From: a virus
Virus record (IMG/VR): IMGVR_UViG_3300046002_002560
Coordinates: 1 to 21,974 of that record
Strand: one strand, 5' to 3'
Length of the DNA stretch: 21,974 nucleotides
The notes beneath the pieces are model-generated. The model worked only from the letters and a program-made list of their open reading frames with translations. It was not told the DNA's origin and made no database searches. The first letter of the stretch is position 1. The number at the start of each line of letters is the position of its first letter. Below, piece after piece: positions 1 to 6,586 of this stretch. Position numbers and translations under genes: made by a program.

Positions 1-1
1 A

Positions 2-478
2 TCAAGTTCACACGGTGATTCTAAGGTTAAGTCTTCTGAAGAAATTGATGTAGCAAAATCTCAAATCAAAGATTTAATTAAACCTGAACATCATTCAAAG
101 TATCCTATATCTAAAATTACCAGTATTACCCATGGACGTAAAATTTATAGAGACGCAAGTGCTGCTGGTCATCTTAAAGAAGAAGTTGAATTGGATGAAG
201 CAAAGAAAGAACCTATGGAAGTTTACCATACTGGTTACTCTGCTGCACTTCAACACGCTGAGAAACATCTAAACAAACAAGGTTATGAAATCCATCCTGA
301 TGATTGGCAAGAACATATTAGTCATGGTCCATCTAAACCATCTGAGGGTAAAACTGTTAAACTGCACGTACCATTACATAAAGATGGTGTAAAATCTAAA
401 AAAGTGGCGCACATCCAAGTATATAACCGAGGTAATACAATACCAAAGAATAATGAACTGAATATGTATGTCAACTAA
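2..478 (+). CDS. C-terminal part of a phage protein, probably virion-related
   Basis: The reading frame is open from the first bases of the window, so this is the 3' end of a gene that starts outside it. The internal ATG at 191 lies in the middle of the open frame and is not a convincing start. The visible part is about 158 residues, lysine- and glutamate-rich at first (EEVELDEAKKEP), then a compact domain with YEIHPDDWQEHI, GPSKPSEGKT and a tail ending NNELNMYV. From memory, similar C-terminal domains occur on head or scaffold-associated proteins of marine T4-like phages, but I cannot name the family. The next gene is an Ig-domain structural protein, which fits a virion role. The function is inferred only from this context. 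Confidence 0.7.
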   Translation, partial: SSSHGDSKVKSSEEIDVAKSQIKDLIKPEHHSKYPISKITSITHGRKIYRDASAAGHLKEEVELDEAKKEPMEVYHTGYSAALQHAEKHLNKQGYEIHPDDWQEHISHGPSKPSEGKTVKLHVPLHKDGVKSKKVAHIQVYNRGNTIPKNNELNMYVN

Positions 479-517
479 TCAACTAAATAACTAATAATTT
501 ACTAAAAGGAAAATAAA

Positions 518-1324
518 ATGAGTTTATGGGGAAATAGAGATTCGTTCTCAATTACAGGTACAAGCGTTAGTGTAGTAAATGGTTCACCTACTGTTACTAG
601 CAATGGTGTTACAGGAACTACATTCTTAACAGACTTTCAAGAAGGTGATACAATTGTTATTGCCACAGTTAAGTATAAAATTTATAAAATAGTATCTGAT
701 ACTGTTATCACCTTAGTCGCTAATTATGCTGGGTCTACTGCTACTGTGGTAAATGCAAACCTTAAAGGCGCAGATATTCCTAAATATATCTTACAAGATG
801 ATTTACAATATATCTTCTTTGTATCTGAAGAGGAAGCAATGATTGTATCAAACCACAATAGAGGTATTAATGGCGCTGGTTGGTGGAAAATTTTAGAATA
901 TACCGACTCTGATGGTAATCCAAGACATAAAACTGAATTGTTAGTAGCAATGGATGTTCTTAACGCTGTTTCAAGTGATGCTGCGGACGATTTAACTGTT
1001 GCAGATGCATCAGCAATTATTTCTATATCAGTACAACCAGTTAACCGCTCAATTGCTTCTGGTGCTAATACTACATTCCCTGTAACTGCTTCTGTTACTG
1101 GTGGCGGTGCTGTTACTTATCAATGGCAAAAAGCTGTTGCTGGGTCTAACAAGTTTACTAACTTAACTAATGCTGGCATTTACTCTACTGTTACTACAGC
1201 AACTCTAAATCTTACTGCAGCAGTTGCTGGCAATAATGGAGACAGATATAGAGTATTGTTAGGTTCTACTGTACAGGGTGCTCCTGCCGTCACATCTACT
1301 CCAGGTATATTAACTATCACATAA
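518..1324 (+). CDS. Virion structural protein with C-terminal Ig-like domain
   Basis: 268 residues, ATG preceded by AAAAGGAAA. The N-terminal part (about 1-165, starting MSLWGNRDSFSITGT) contains an SH3/beta-rich looking stretch and a conserved-looking segment around GAGWWKILEYTDSDGNPRHKTE (read as two pieces: GAGWWKIL and DGNPRHKTE). The C-terminal part (about 172-268) has the hallmarks of an Ig-like fold: ISVQPVNRSIASG, then TYQWQKA, then GDRYRVLL, the W and Y spaced as the B and F strands of bacterial/phage Ig domains. Such domains decorate tailed-phage capsids and tails and are thought to bind carbohydrates on cells. Residue use is Thr/Ser/Val/Ala-rich with almost no cysteine, typical of virion surface proteins. 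Exact virion location is not shown by the sequence. Confidence 0.75.
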   Translation: MSLWGNRDSFSITGTSVSVVNGSPTVTSNGVTGTTFLTDFQEGDTIVIATVKYKIYKIVSDTVITLVANYAGSTATVVNANLKGADIPKYILQDDLQYIFFVSEEEAMIVSNHNRGINGAGWWKILEYTDSDGNPRHKTELLVAMDVLNAVSSDAADDLTVADASAIISISVQPVNRSIASGANTTFPVTASVTGGGAVTYQWQKAVAGSNKFTNLTNAGIYSTVTTATLNLTAAVAGNNGDRYRVLLGSTVQGAPAVTSTPGILTIT

Positions 1325-1332
1325 TGGATATA

Positions 1333-1352
1333 GGGGATTGAAATATATCCCC
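1333..1352 (+). promoter_or_regulatory. Hairpin burying the only purine-rich ribosome site before the next gene
   Basis: GGGGAT at 1333-1338 pairs perfectly with ATCCCC at 1347-1352 around an 8-base loop, ending 4 bases before the ATG at 1357. There is no other Shine-Dalgarno-like stretch between the stop at 1324 and this ATG, so the AGGGGA strand is either the sequestered ribosome site or the stem acts as a weak transcript 3' end. No T-run follows, so it is not a standard terminator. Confidence 0.45.
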
Positions 1353-1356
1353 ATTT

Positions 1357-1734
1357 ATGATTGAGAAATTGACCAATGAGAATTTTTTATTATATTGTAT
1401 GAAACATTATGATAATCCTCAATGTCAAACTTTAAAAGAGTTTGAGGAGGATTTGAATAGAATACAATATTTACAGAAATTGCTTATAAGATATACAGAA
1501 GTAGATGAATTAAGGGAACGATTGATACTAAACCATTTAATCGTTCTCATTAATTTATTTAATGATGCTACAATAAATATATTGTTCTTTAAGATAGAAT
1601 CCAAACTATGGAATATCTTAATAACATTTTTGATATATCTAAACAGAATGCCTAATGAATTACCTCAATACGGTATTATTACATCAAATTTTATACTTGA
1701 TGATTATATCATAACACATTTAAGGAAAATATGA
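1357..1734 (+). CDS. Conserved phage protein of unknown function
   Basis: 125 residues, beginning MIEKLTNENFLLYCMKHYDNPQC and containing an ERLILNHLIVLINLF segment. The NNFLLYAxKHYDNP...EERLILNHLI pattern is, from memory, a short protein family conserved in marine T4-like phages beside structural and packaging genes; its role is unknown. The protein is mostly helical and hydrophobic in the middle but has no clear transmembrane signal. The ATG at 1357 is favoured because it matches the conserved N-terminus, even though no accessible ribosome site is visible (see the hairpin just upstream). Its stop overlaps the next start as ATGA, which suggests translational coupling to the following gene. 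Confidence 0.75.
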   Translation: MIEKLTNENFLLYCMKHYDNPQCQTLKEFEEDLNRIQYLQKLLIRYTEVDELRERLILNHLIVLINLFNDATINILFFKIESKLWNILITFLIYLNRMPNELPQYGIITSNFILDDYIITHLRKI

Positions 1735-2267
1735 TGTCTAGGATTGTTGATAATTTAATTGCGTTTCGCATACTTACATTACTAGTTAAACCTTTTCCTG
1801 AAACTGATGCCTTTCGGTTAGGTATAATTGACAAGAATGGTAAGAATCTCGTACCATCTTCTAAACTGAGTACAGAAGAAGAAAAAGATTCATATGATTA
1901 TCTCCATAGGTTAGTATTCAATTTAAAAAAATTGATTAATAAATTACCTGGAGGCGATGCTAAAATAAAAAATATTGTAGCTGCACTATTTTTAATAAAA
2001 GAACAATTAAAAATAAATGATGGCGAACTCATTAGCGAGTCTAAGCTATTACAAACAATAAATCTTAATGTTATCTTTGCCGAAGAAACATTAATGGTAA
2101 CTAGATTATTGGAAGATGGTGAAGGTCCAGCAAATATCTCAATGCCTGCAGATGGTTCATCTTCAAAAGTATCAACTGATATTCCAGCTAAAAGGATAAG
2201 TAAAAAAATTATTCGCAGACAATCATTTAAACCTGTAGCTGTTGATTTAAATCAACGAGCATTATGA
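1731..2267 (+). CDS. Conserved T4-like phage protein, possible prohead-protease inhibitor
   Basis: 178 residues. The first ~120 residues are helical, with IVDNLIAFRILTLLVKPF, TDAFRLGIIDKNGK and a YLHRLVFNLKKLINKLPGG segment, followed by a low-complexity Ser/Pro linker and a basic end. This N-terminal pattern is familiar from marine T4-like phages, where I recall the family being labelled either virion protein or inhibitor of the gp21 prohead protease. I cannot confirm that label from sequence. Two adjacent ATGs (1731, 1734) are possible starts; AAGGAAAAT lies just before the first. It overlaps both neighbours by ATGA, so it is translated as part of one chain with the flanking genes. Confidence 0.65.
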   Translation: MMSRIVDNLIAFRILTLLVKPFPETDAFRLGIIDKNGKNLVPSSKLSTEEEKDSYDYLHRLVFNLKKLINKLPGGDAKIKNIVAALFLIKEQLKINDGELISESKLLQTINLNVIFAEETLMVTRLLEDGEGPANISMPADGSSSKVSTDIPAKRISKKIIRRQSFKPVAVDLNQRAL

Positions 2268-2860
2268 TTTTTTTATTAAACTTTTTGCCAGATTGGATAT
2301 TCTACGCTTCAGCCTTGGTAGGTGTGATAGGAACAATTTTAGTTATGGTATTTGGAGGATTGATACCTATACAATATAAGTTAGGAATACAAATATTATC
2401 TGCATTTCTATTAGCTATAGGTGTATTCTTTATTGGTGGAATAACAAATGAAGCAGAATGGCAGCTGAAAGTTAAAGAAATGGAAGCAGTTGTAGCAAAA
2501 CAAGAACTTGCTGCTGAAAAGATTACTACTGAAGTTGTAACTAAATATGTTGACCGTGTTAAAATCGTTGAAGGAAAGACCCATGAGATTATTAAAAAAG
2601 TACCCATTTATATTACAAAAGAATCTGATGATAAGTGTACTATTAATAATGGGTTTGTCAGCTTGCACAACTCTGGTGCCAGTCAAACCAAAGTTCCCAA
2701 CACCACCAGAGATGTTAATGAAGAAGCCTCCAATGTTAAACTCTCTGAAGTCGCAATAACTGTTAGCCAAAACTATGGAACATACTATCAAATAAGTGAA
2801 CAGTTGAAATCTTTACAAGAATGGATTCAAAAGCAAAAGGACTTAGATAGTGGAAAATAA
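2264..2860 (+). CDS. Rz-like inner-membrane spanin (i-spanin)
   Basis: 198 residues. The N-terminus has two hydrophobic helices, about residues 10-31 and 40-60, separated by a short loop (IPIQYKL), followed by a long charged, heptad-rich region (about 65-115) and a C-terminal helix ending QEWIQKQKDLDSGK. A membrane anchor plus periplasmic coiled coil is the i-spanin plan; i-spanins join an outer-membrane lipoprotein to fuse the two membranes at lysis. The decisive support is the small lipoprotein gene nested inside it in another frame (2583-2759), the classic Rz/Rz1 arrangement. Two anchors rather than one is unusual and would put the N-terminus in the periplasm. The start overlaps the previous stop (ATGA). 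Confidence 0.7.
   Translation: MIFLLNFLPDWIFYASALVGVIGTILVMVFGGLIPIQYKLGIQILSAFLLAIGVFFIGGITNEAEWQLKVKEMEAVVAKQELAAEKITTEVVTKYVDRVKIVEGKTHEIIKKVPIYITKESDDKCTINNGFVSLHNSGASQTKVPNTTRDVNEEASNVKLSEVAITVSQNYGTYYQISEQLKSLQEWIQKQKDLDSGK
2583..2759 (+). CDS. Rz1-like outer-membrane lipoprotein spanin, nested in the i-spanin gene
   Basis: This ORF runs entirely inside the Rz-like gene, shifted by one frame. From the ATG at 2583 it encodes 58 residues: a basic start (MRLLKKYPF), a hydrophobic stretch (MISVLLIMG), then the lipobox LSAC, so the cysteine would be lipidated and the mature peptide would be about 31 residues. The mature part is proline-rich (PVKPKFPTPPEM, KKPP), as in known Rz1 proteins. 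An upstream ATG at 2547 would add 12 charged residues and spoil the signal peptide; an ATG at 2628 gives a shorter signal without basic residues. A nested o-spanin gene is established for lambda-type phages; here function is inferred from lipobox, proline content and position. Confidence 0.75.
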   Translation: MRLLKKYPFILQKNLMISVLLIMGLSACTTLVPVKPKFPTPPEMLMKKPPMLNSLKSQ

Positions 2861-3251
2861 CCTTAATACTGAAGTAGCAGTTCTTCAATCAGTTGTCTAT
2901 AAGATAGATAATACCGTCGCTGAAATAGCAAAATCATCTGCTGAGGTTACCAGACTCCTAGCTGTACATGACTCCAGGATTAATAATTTAGAAACTGGAA
3001 GTAAAGAAACTATTACAGATGTCAGGGATTTATATAAGAAAATGAATGATAATACTAAGGAAATTCTAAGTAAAATAGACGATATGGAGGTTCGTATTGA
3101 AGATAAAATCAAGGAACATACTGATAAGTCATCCATTCAACATAAATTAATATCTGATAGATTGACAGTATTAGAAAACTGGAGATGGTTAGTTGTAGGA
3201 GGAGCTATTGCTCTAGGATTTCTTCTTAAACATTTAGATGTTTTTAAATAA
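2850..3251 (+). CDS. Coiled-coil protein with C-terminal membrane anchor, lysis-region
   Basis: 133 residues with a GTG start at 2850 preceded by AAAAGGA; it overlaps the spanin gene by 11 bases. Residues 1-105 are a nearly continuous amphipathic helix with heptads (VAEIAKSSAEVTRLL, KIDDMEVRIEDKIKEH), and residues 112-128 form one transmembrane helix (WLVVGGAIALGFLL) with a short tail. The plan resembles XhlA-type phage proteins, which help holins or anchor lysis components, but no specific motif allows a firm name. Position directly after a spanin pair supports a lysis or cell-envelope role. It closes this co-directional block; a promoter for the replication genes follows. Confidence 0.65.
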   Translation: MENNLNTEVAVLQSVVYKIDNTVAEIAKSSAEVTRLLAVHDSRINNLETGSKETITDVRDLYKKMNDNTKEILSKIDDMEVRIEDKIKEHTDKSSIQHKLISDRLTVLENWRWLVVGGAIALGFLLKHLDVFK

Positions 3252-3339
3252 TTACAACTATTAGTATTTATTTCATAGCCTACATAGTCATTATACACTC
3301 TTGTCAACATAAGTCAAGGAAAATAAAAAAATAAATTAG

Positions 3340-3368
3340 TTGTTTTATAGTTTAGATTATTATATAAT
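3340..3368 (+). promoter_or_regulatory. Sigma70-like promoter for the primase gene
   Basis: TTGTTT and TATAAT separated by 17 bases in the 143-base gap before the primase gene; the rest of that gap (3252-3339) shows no other signal I can support. Confidence 0.6.
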
Positions 3369-3394
3369 AGTATTTTAAATCTGAGAGGTTGACT

Positions 3395-4423
3395 ATGCTT
3401 TATATTGATATCACATATGCCAATCGTCTTGGTTCGTATTTAAGAAATTTCAAACACAAATCGCAATACCTATGGAACTACTCGTGCGTAGTTTGTGGCG
3501 ACTCAGCCTCTAAACAAAACAAAGCTAGAGGATATATCTATAGACAAAAGACAGGATTATTCTGTAAGTGTCACAAGTGTGGGTATTCAACTAATCTAGG
3601 AAACTTAATCAAGTTTGTCGATTCTAATTTATATACCGAATATGTTATGGAACGGTATAAAAATAATGCTAAACCTAGAAATGATCACAGAAAGATAGAA
3701 GAAGTAATACCTCTATTAAAGACCATTAAACTTGATTTATTAGAGGACGATGTTCTTTCTAAATTAAAGAGAGTTGATAAATTAGCGGATACTCATTATG
3801 CTACTAAATATCTAACTAAAAGAAAGATACCTATTGATTTATGGCACCTGTTTTATTATACACCTAAGTTCTTTAAGTATGTTAATGAAAACATCAAACA
3901 TCAATTTCCTAAGCTAGACCAAGATCACCCTAGATTGGTTATACCTTTCTTTAATGCTTTTGGTAAGTGTTTTGCACTTCAAGGTAGATCATTTGGCAAA
4001 GAAATACCAAAATACTACACTATAAAGATTGATGATACTGAAGAAAAGATATTTGGTCTTGAGCGAGTAGACTATAGCAAGAGAATTTTGATTACAGAAG
4101 GACCAATTGATTCTTTATTACTTCCTAATGCGTTGGCAGTATCAGGTTCTAGTTTTGATTCTCCTACTATTAAACAGATATTAACAAATGCTATTATCAT
4201 TTCAGACAACGAACCAAGACATCCTGAGATAGTTAAAATCATAGGAAAGAATATTGATAAAGGGTATTCAGTGTGTCTTATGCCAGAATCTTTTAAACAC
4301 AAAGATATAAATGATGCTATAATAGCTGGTATGGATATAAATGATGTTGTTGATATAATTAATGATAATACATTTTCGGGCATTGAAGCTAAATTAAGGT
4401 TTGCTACTTGGAAAAAGATATGA
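3395..4423 (+). CDS. 61: DNA primase, T4 gp61 type
   Basis: 342 residues from the ATG at 3395, the same length as T4 gp61. The ATG follows GAGAGG with a 6-base gap; the TTG six bases upstream is less likely. An N-terminal zinc-binding site is visible as CVVCG (about 28-32) and CKCHKCG (about 52-58). A TOPRIM-like catalytic core follows: EGPIDSLLLP with the acidic EGPxD motif, then IIISDNEPRHPE carrying the second acidic cluster. The enzyme makes short RNA primers for lagging-strand synthesis and works with the gp41 helicase, which is not in the window. Its stop overlaps the start of a tiny membrane-protein gene. Confidence is high from motifs plus length. Confidence 0.9.
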   Translation: MLYIDITYANRLGSYLRNFKHKSQYLWNYSCVVCGDSASKQNKARGYIYRQKTGLFCKCHKCGYSTNLGNLIKFVDSNLYTEYVMERYKNNAKPRNDHRKIEEVIPLLKTIKLDLLEDDVLSKLKRVDKLADTHYATKYLTKRKIPIDLWHLFYYTPKFFKYVNENIKHQFPKLDQDHPRLVIPFFNAFGKCFALQGRSFGKEIPKYYTIKIDDTEEKIFGLERVDYSKRILITEGPIDSLLLPNALAVSGSSFDSPTIKQILTNAIIISDNEPRHPEIVKIIGKNIDKGYSVCLMPESFKHKDINDAIIAGMDINDVVDIINDNTFSGIEAKLRFATWKKI

Positions 4424-4581
4424 TGATATTGATATATATTATTTTATTTGTTATAATAATTACCTTTATACCAGTATTACTTTCTATATTCGTTGCACTC
4501 ATTAGAATAACTTTATTCTTTGCGCACTGGATAATAGGACTAATATTAATATTCTATATAATTACATATTTTACACAATAA
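4420..4581 (+). CDS. Tiny hydrophobic membrane protein
   Basis: 53 residues, starting MMILIYIILF and ending IIGLILIFYIITYFTQ. The ATG overlaps the primase stop (ATGA), with GGAAAAAG upstream. Nearly the whole protein is hydrophobic, with a central ALIRITLFFAHW that may separate two membrane helices (about 5-26 and 36-50). It fills the whole gap between primase and thyX, which argues that it is real rather than chance. I know no family for it. Candidates are a small host-envelope modifier or holin-like peptide; neither is shown. Confidence 0.55.
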   Translation: MMILIYIILFVIIITFIPVLLSIFVALIRITLFFAHWIIGLILIFYIITYFTQ

Positions 4582-4590
4582 GGAACAAAC

Positions 4591-5436
4591 ATGGCATGTG
4601 AAGTGAAAATAATTGAGGACTCTCTTAATCCAATAAACGAAATAAGACTGACTACATTTCAATTAAGATACTGGAGAAGCATACACTCCGAATTCATGAC
4701 CCATAGGGTATTCAGTAGAAACGCTTCAAGTAGTAGAGCAATCCCTATTAAAACTTTTTTAAAGCAAGTATGGAATGATCCAGCAGGTCCTATTCATTGG
4801 GGGTCTAACAATGCTGGTATGCAATCTAAAGGAGAATTAATAGGATTCAAAAAATGGTTTGCTAAATCTATGTGGTCTTTTACAGGAAAGGTTGTGTGCT
4901 GTCTTGTTTGGTTAGTTAATAAAGTAGCCTCTCCACACAAACAAACATTTAATAGAATGCTTGAGCCTTGGCAATACATTTCAGTCATTGTTACTGCTAC
5001 TGATTGGGATAATTTTTTTGAGTTGCGAGACCATTCAGATGCTCAACCTGAAATACAAGAGCTTGCTAGAATGATGAAAGTAGAGTATACTAATTCAATA
5101 CCTACTAAAAAAAGATATCATTTGCCATACATAAACAAAGAAGAACAAATGTGGGTTGAATATATAGGCGATGAACATCTTCAGATAAGAACACTAATGA
5201 AGATATCTGCTGCCAGATGCGCTAGAGTGTCTTATTTAACACATGAAGGCAAAACACCTACCATACATAATGATATTAAATTATATGAACAATTAGTTGG
5301 AGGAGTTCCTCTCCATGCCTCTCCAACAGAGCATCAAGCAACATCAATGGAAAATACAGACTATATAAGAAACTTCAGAGGTTGGGAACAACATCGTGTG
5401 ATTGTAGAACAAGATATATTTAAAGGAATAGAATGA
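4591..5436 (+). CDS. thyX: Flavin-dependent thymidylate synthase ThyX
   Basis: 281 residues; ATG preceded by AAGGAAC. ThyX converts dUMP to dTMP using FAD, NADPH and methylene-tetrahydrofolate, supplying thymidine for an AT-rich genome. The signature HRx2SxNx2SxR is present as HRVFSRNASSSR at residues 38-49; the residue before it is Thr rather than the usual Arg. RCARVSYLTHEG near residue 210 and a late HASPTEHQA segment match the C-terminal substrate-binding part of phage ThyX proteins. It begins the nucleotide block thyX-nrdB-nrdA and overlaps nrdB by ATGA. ThyX instead of a T4-type ThyA is common in marine T4-like phages. Confidence 0.93.
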   Translation: MACEVKIIEDSLNPINEIRLTTFQLRYWRSIHSEFMTHRVFSRNASSSRAIPIKTFLKQVWNDPAGPIHWGSNNAGMQSKGELIGFKKWFAKSMWSFTGKVVCCLVWLVNKVASPHKQTFNRMLEPWQYISVIVTATDWDNFFELRDHSDAQPEIQELARMMKVEYTNSIPTKKRYHLPYINKEEQMWVEYIGDEHLQIRTLMKISAARCARVSYLTHEGKTPTIHNDIKLYEQLVGGVPLHASPTEHQATSMENTDYIRNFRGWEQHRVIVEQDIFKGIE

Positions 5437-6422
5437 TAAGATTATTAGAACCAAAAACAACCTATACAACTGATTATCCAACAGCCATAGAATTTGCTAA
5501 ACAACAAGCTGAAATCTTTTGGCTACCAGATGAAATTGAAGTAGAAAAAGACCTCCATGATTTAAAAACTAATTTTACTGAATCAGAATATCATGGTGTT
5601 ATTTCTACTCTAAAATTATTTACAATGTATGAATTATCAGTAGGAAACGATTACTGGCAGAATTATGTAGGTAAAATATTCCAAAGACCTGATATACAAA
5701 GAATGGCTACTACATTCGCCTTTATGGAGATAGGAGTTCATGCTCCATTCTATAATAAGATTAATGAAATTCTAGGTTTAGATACTGATGAATTTTATAA
5801 TGATTATTTGAACGATGAAGTTTTAAAGAATAGAATGGAATGGATAGGGAAACGAGTAGAAAAAAGAGATTCTGTATATAATATTCTTAAGTCGATAGGT
5901 ATCTTTTCAATGATTGAGGGTGCTATATTATACAGTTCATTTGCCTTTCTAAAACATTTTAATAATGTTGGCAAGAATAAACTTATAAACATTAATGCTG
6001 GGATTAACTTTTCTGCTATAGATGAAACACTACATAGTCAGGCAGGCGCATGGTTATTTAGGACTCTATTAAAAGAAGCGGTTGATGCTGGTGTTATATC
6101 TGAAGAAGCATTATTAGAATTAAGAACTGAACTTGAAGATACTACAAAAGTTATTCTCGAGCATGAAACAATTATTATAGATAAGATATTTGAAAAAGGA
6201 CATATTAAAGGTATTACAGAAAATCAATTAAAAAACTTTGTTGAATCAAGACTAGATACATGTCTTAAAAATCTAGGGTATAAAATGATATTTAAACCGT
6301 CATATAATCCTATAGCAGATTGGTTCTATCGTGATTTAGAATCAAGCACATTACACGATTTCTTTTCATCCACTGGCAATGATTATAATAGAGCATGGTC
6401 AGAAGGCAAATTCCAATGGTAA
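5433..6422 (+). CDS. nrdB: Class I ribonucleotide reductase beta subunit NrdB
   Basis: 329 residues. This subunit carries the metal centre that starts radical chemistry in ribonucleotide reduction, in complex with NrdA. Likely ligands are E67 (in MYELSVGND), E99 and H103 (MEIGVHAPFY), E162 (SMIEGAIL), E198 and H201 (IDETLHSQAG). Y107 is four residues after H103, the spacing of the E. coli radical tyrosine Y122 after H118. Two features differ from E. coli: the first ligand would be Glu rather than Asp, and the second pair is ExxxH rather than ExxH. The ELxVHAPFYNK form is, from memory, common in marine phages. The ATG overlaps the thyX stop, with AAAGGAATAG as ribosome site. Confidence 0.92.
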   Translation: MIRLLEPKTTYTTDYPTAIEFAKQQAEIFWLPDEIEVEKDLHDLKTNFTESEYHGVISTLKLFTMYELSVGNDYWQNYVGKIFQRPDIQRMATTFAFMEIGVHAPFYNKINEILGLDTDEFYNDYLNDEVLKNRMEWIGKRVEKRDSVYNILKSIGIFSMIEGAILYSSFAFLKHFNNVGKNKLININAGINFSAIDETLHSQAGAWLFRTLLKEAVDAGVISEEALLELRTELEDTTKVILEHETIIIDKIFEKGHIKGITENQLKNFVESRLDTCLKNLGYKMIFKPSYNPIADWFYRDLESSTLHDFFSSTGNDYNRAWSEGKFQW

Positions 6423-6586
6423 CCGAGCAATTAAAAATGATAGAAGACGCACAAGTAAGATATTTAAGAATGGAACTAGCAAAGGCAACTGATCCTAAAA
6501 GAAGACAAGAATTAAAAGAACAACTGGATAAGTTAGATGAAGGTCTAGGCGAAATTAGTGAGAAACAAACATTATTGGTGGAGTGA
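6416..6586 (+). CDS. Small helical protein between nrdB and nrdA
   Basis: 56 residues from the ATG at 6416, which overlaps the end of nrdB; AGAAGG lies about 9 bases upstream. An earlier in-frame ATG at 6395 lies deeper inside nrdB and lacks a better site. The sequence is one charged helix (MIEDAQVRYLRMELAK, RRQELKEQLDKLDEGL), likely a short coiled coil. It ends directly against the nrdA start with no gap. No function is known to me; the location suggests it is co-expressed with, and may associate with, the reductase. Confidence 0.65.
   Translation: MVTEQLKMIEDAQVRYLRMELAKATDPKRRQELKEQLDKLDEGLGEISEKQTLLVE

Noticed and set aside
2302-2791. Two long minus-strand open frames opposite the spanin genes
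   Set aside because: They lie wholly opposite well-supported coding sequence, have no ribosome site, and their composition is that of an antisense frame in AT-rich DNA.
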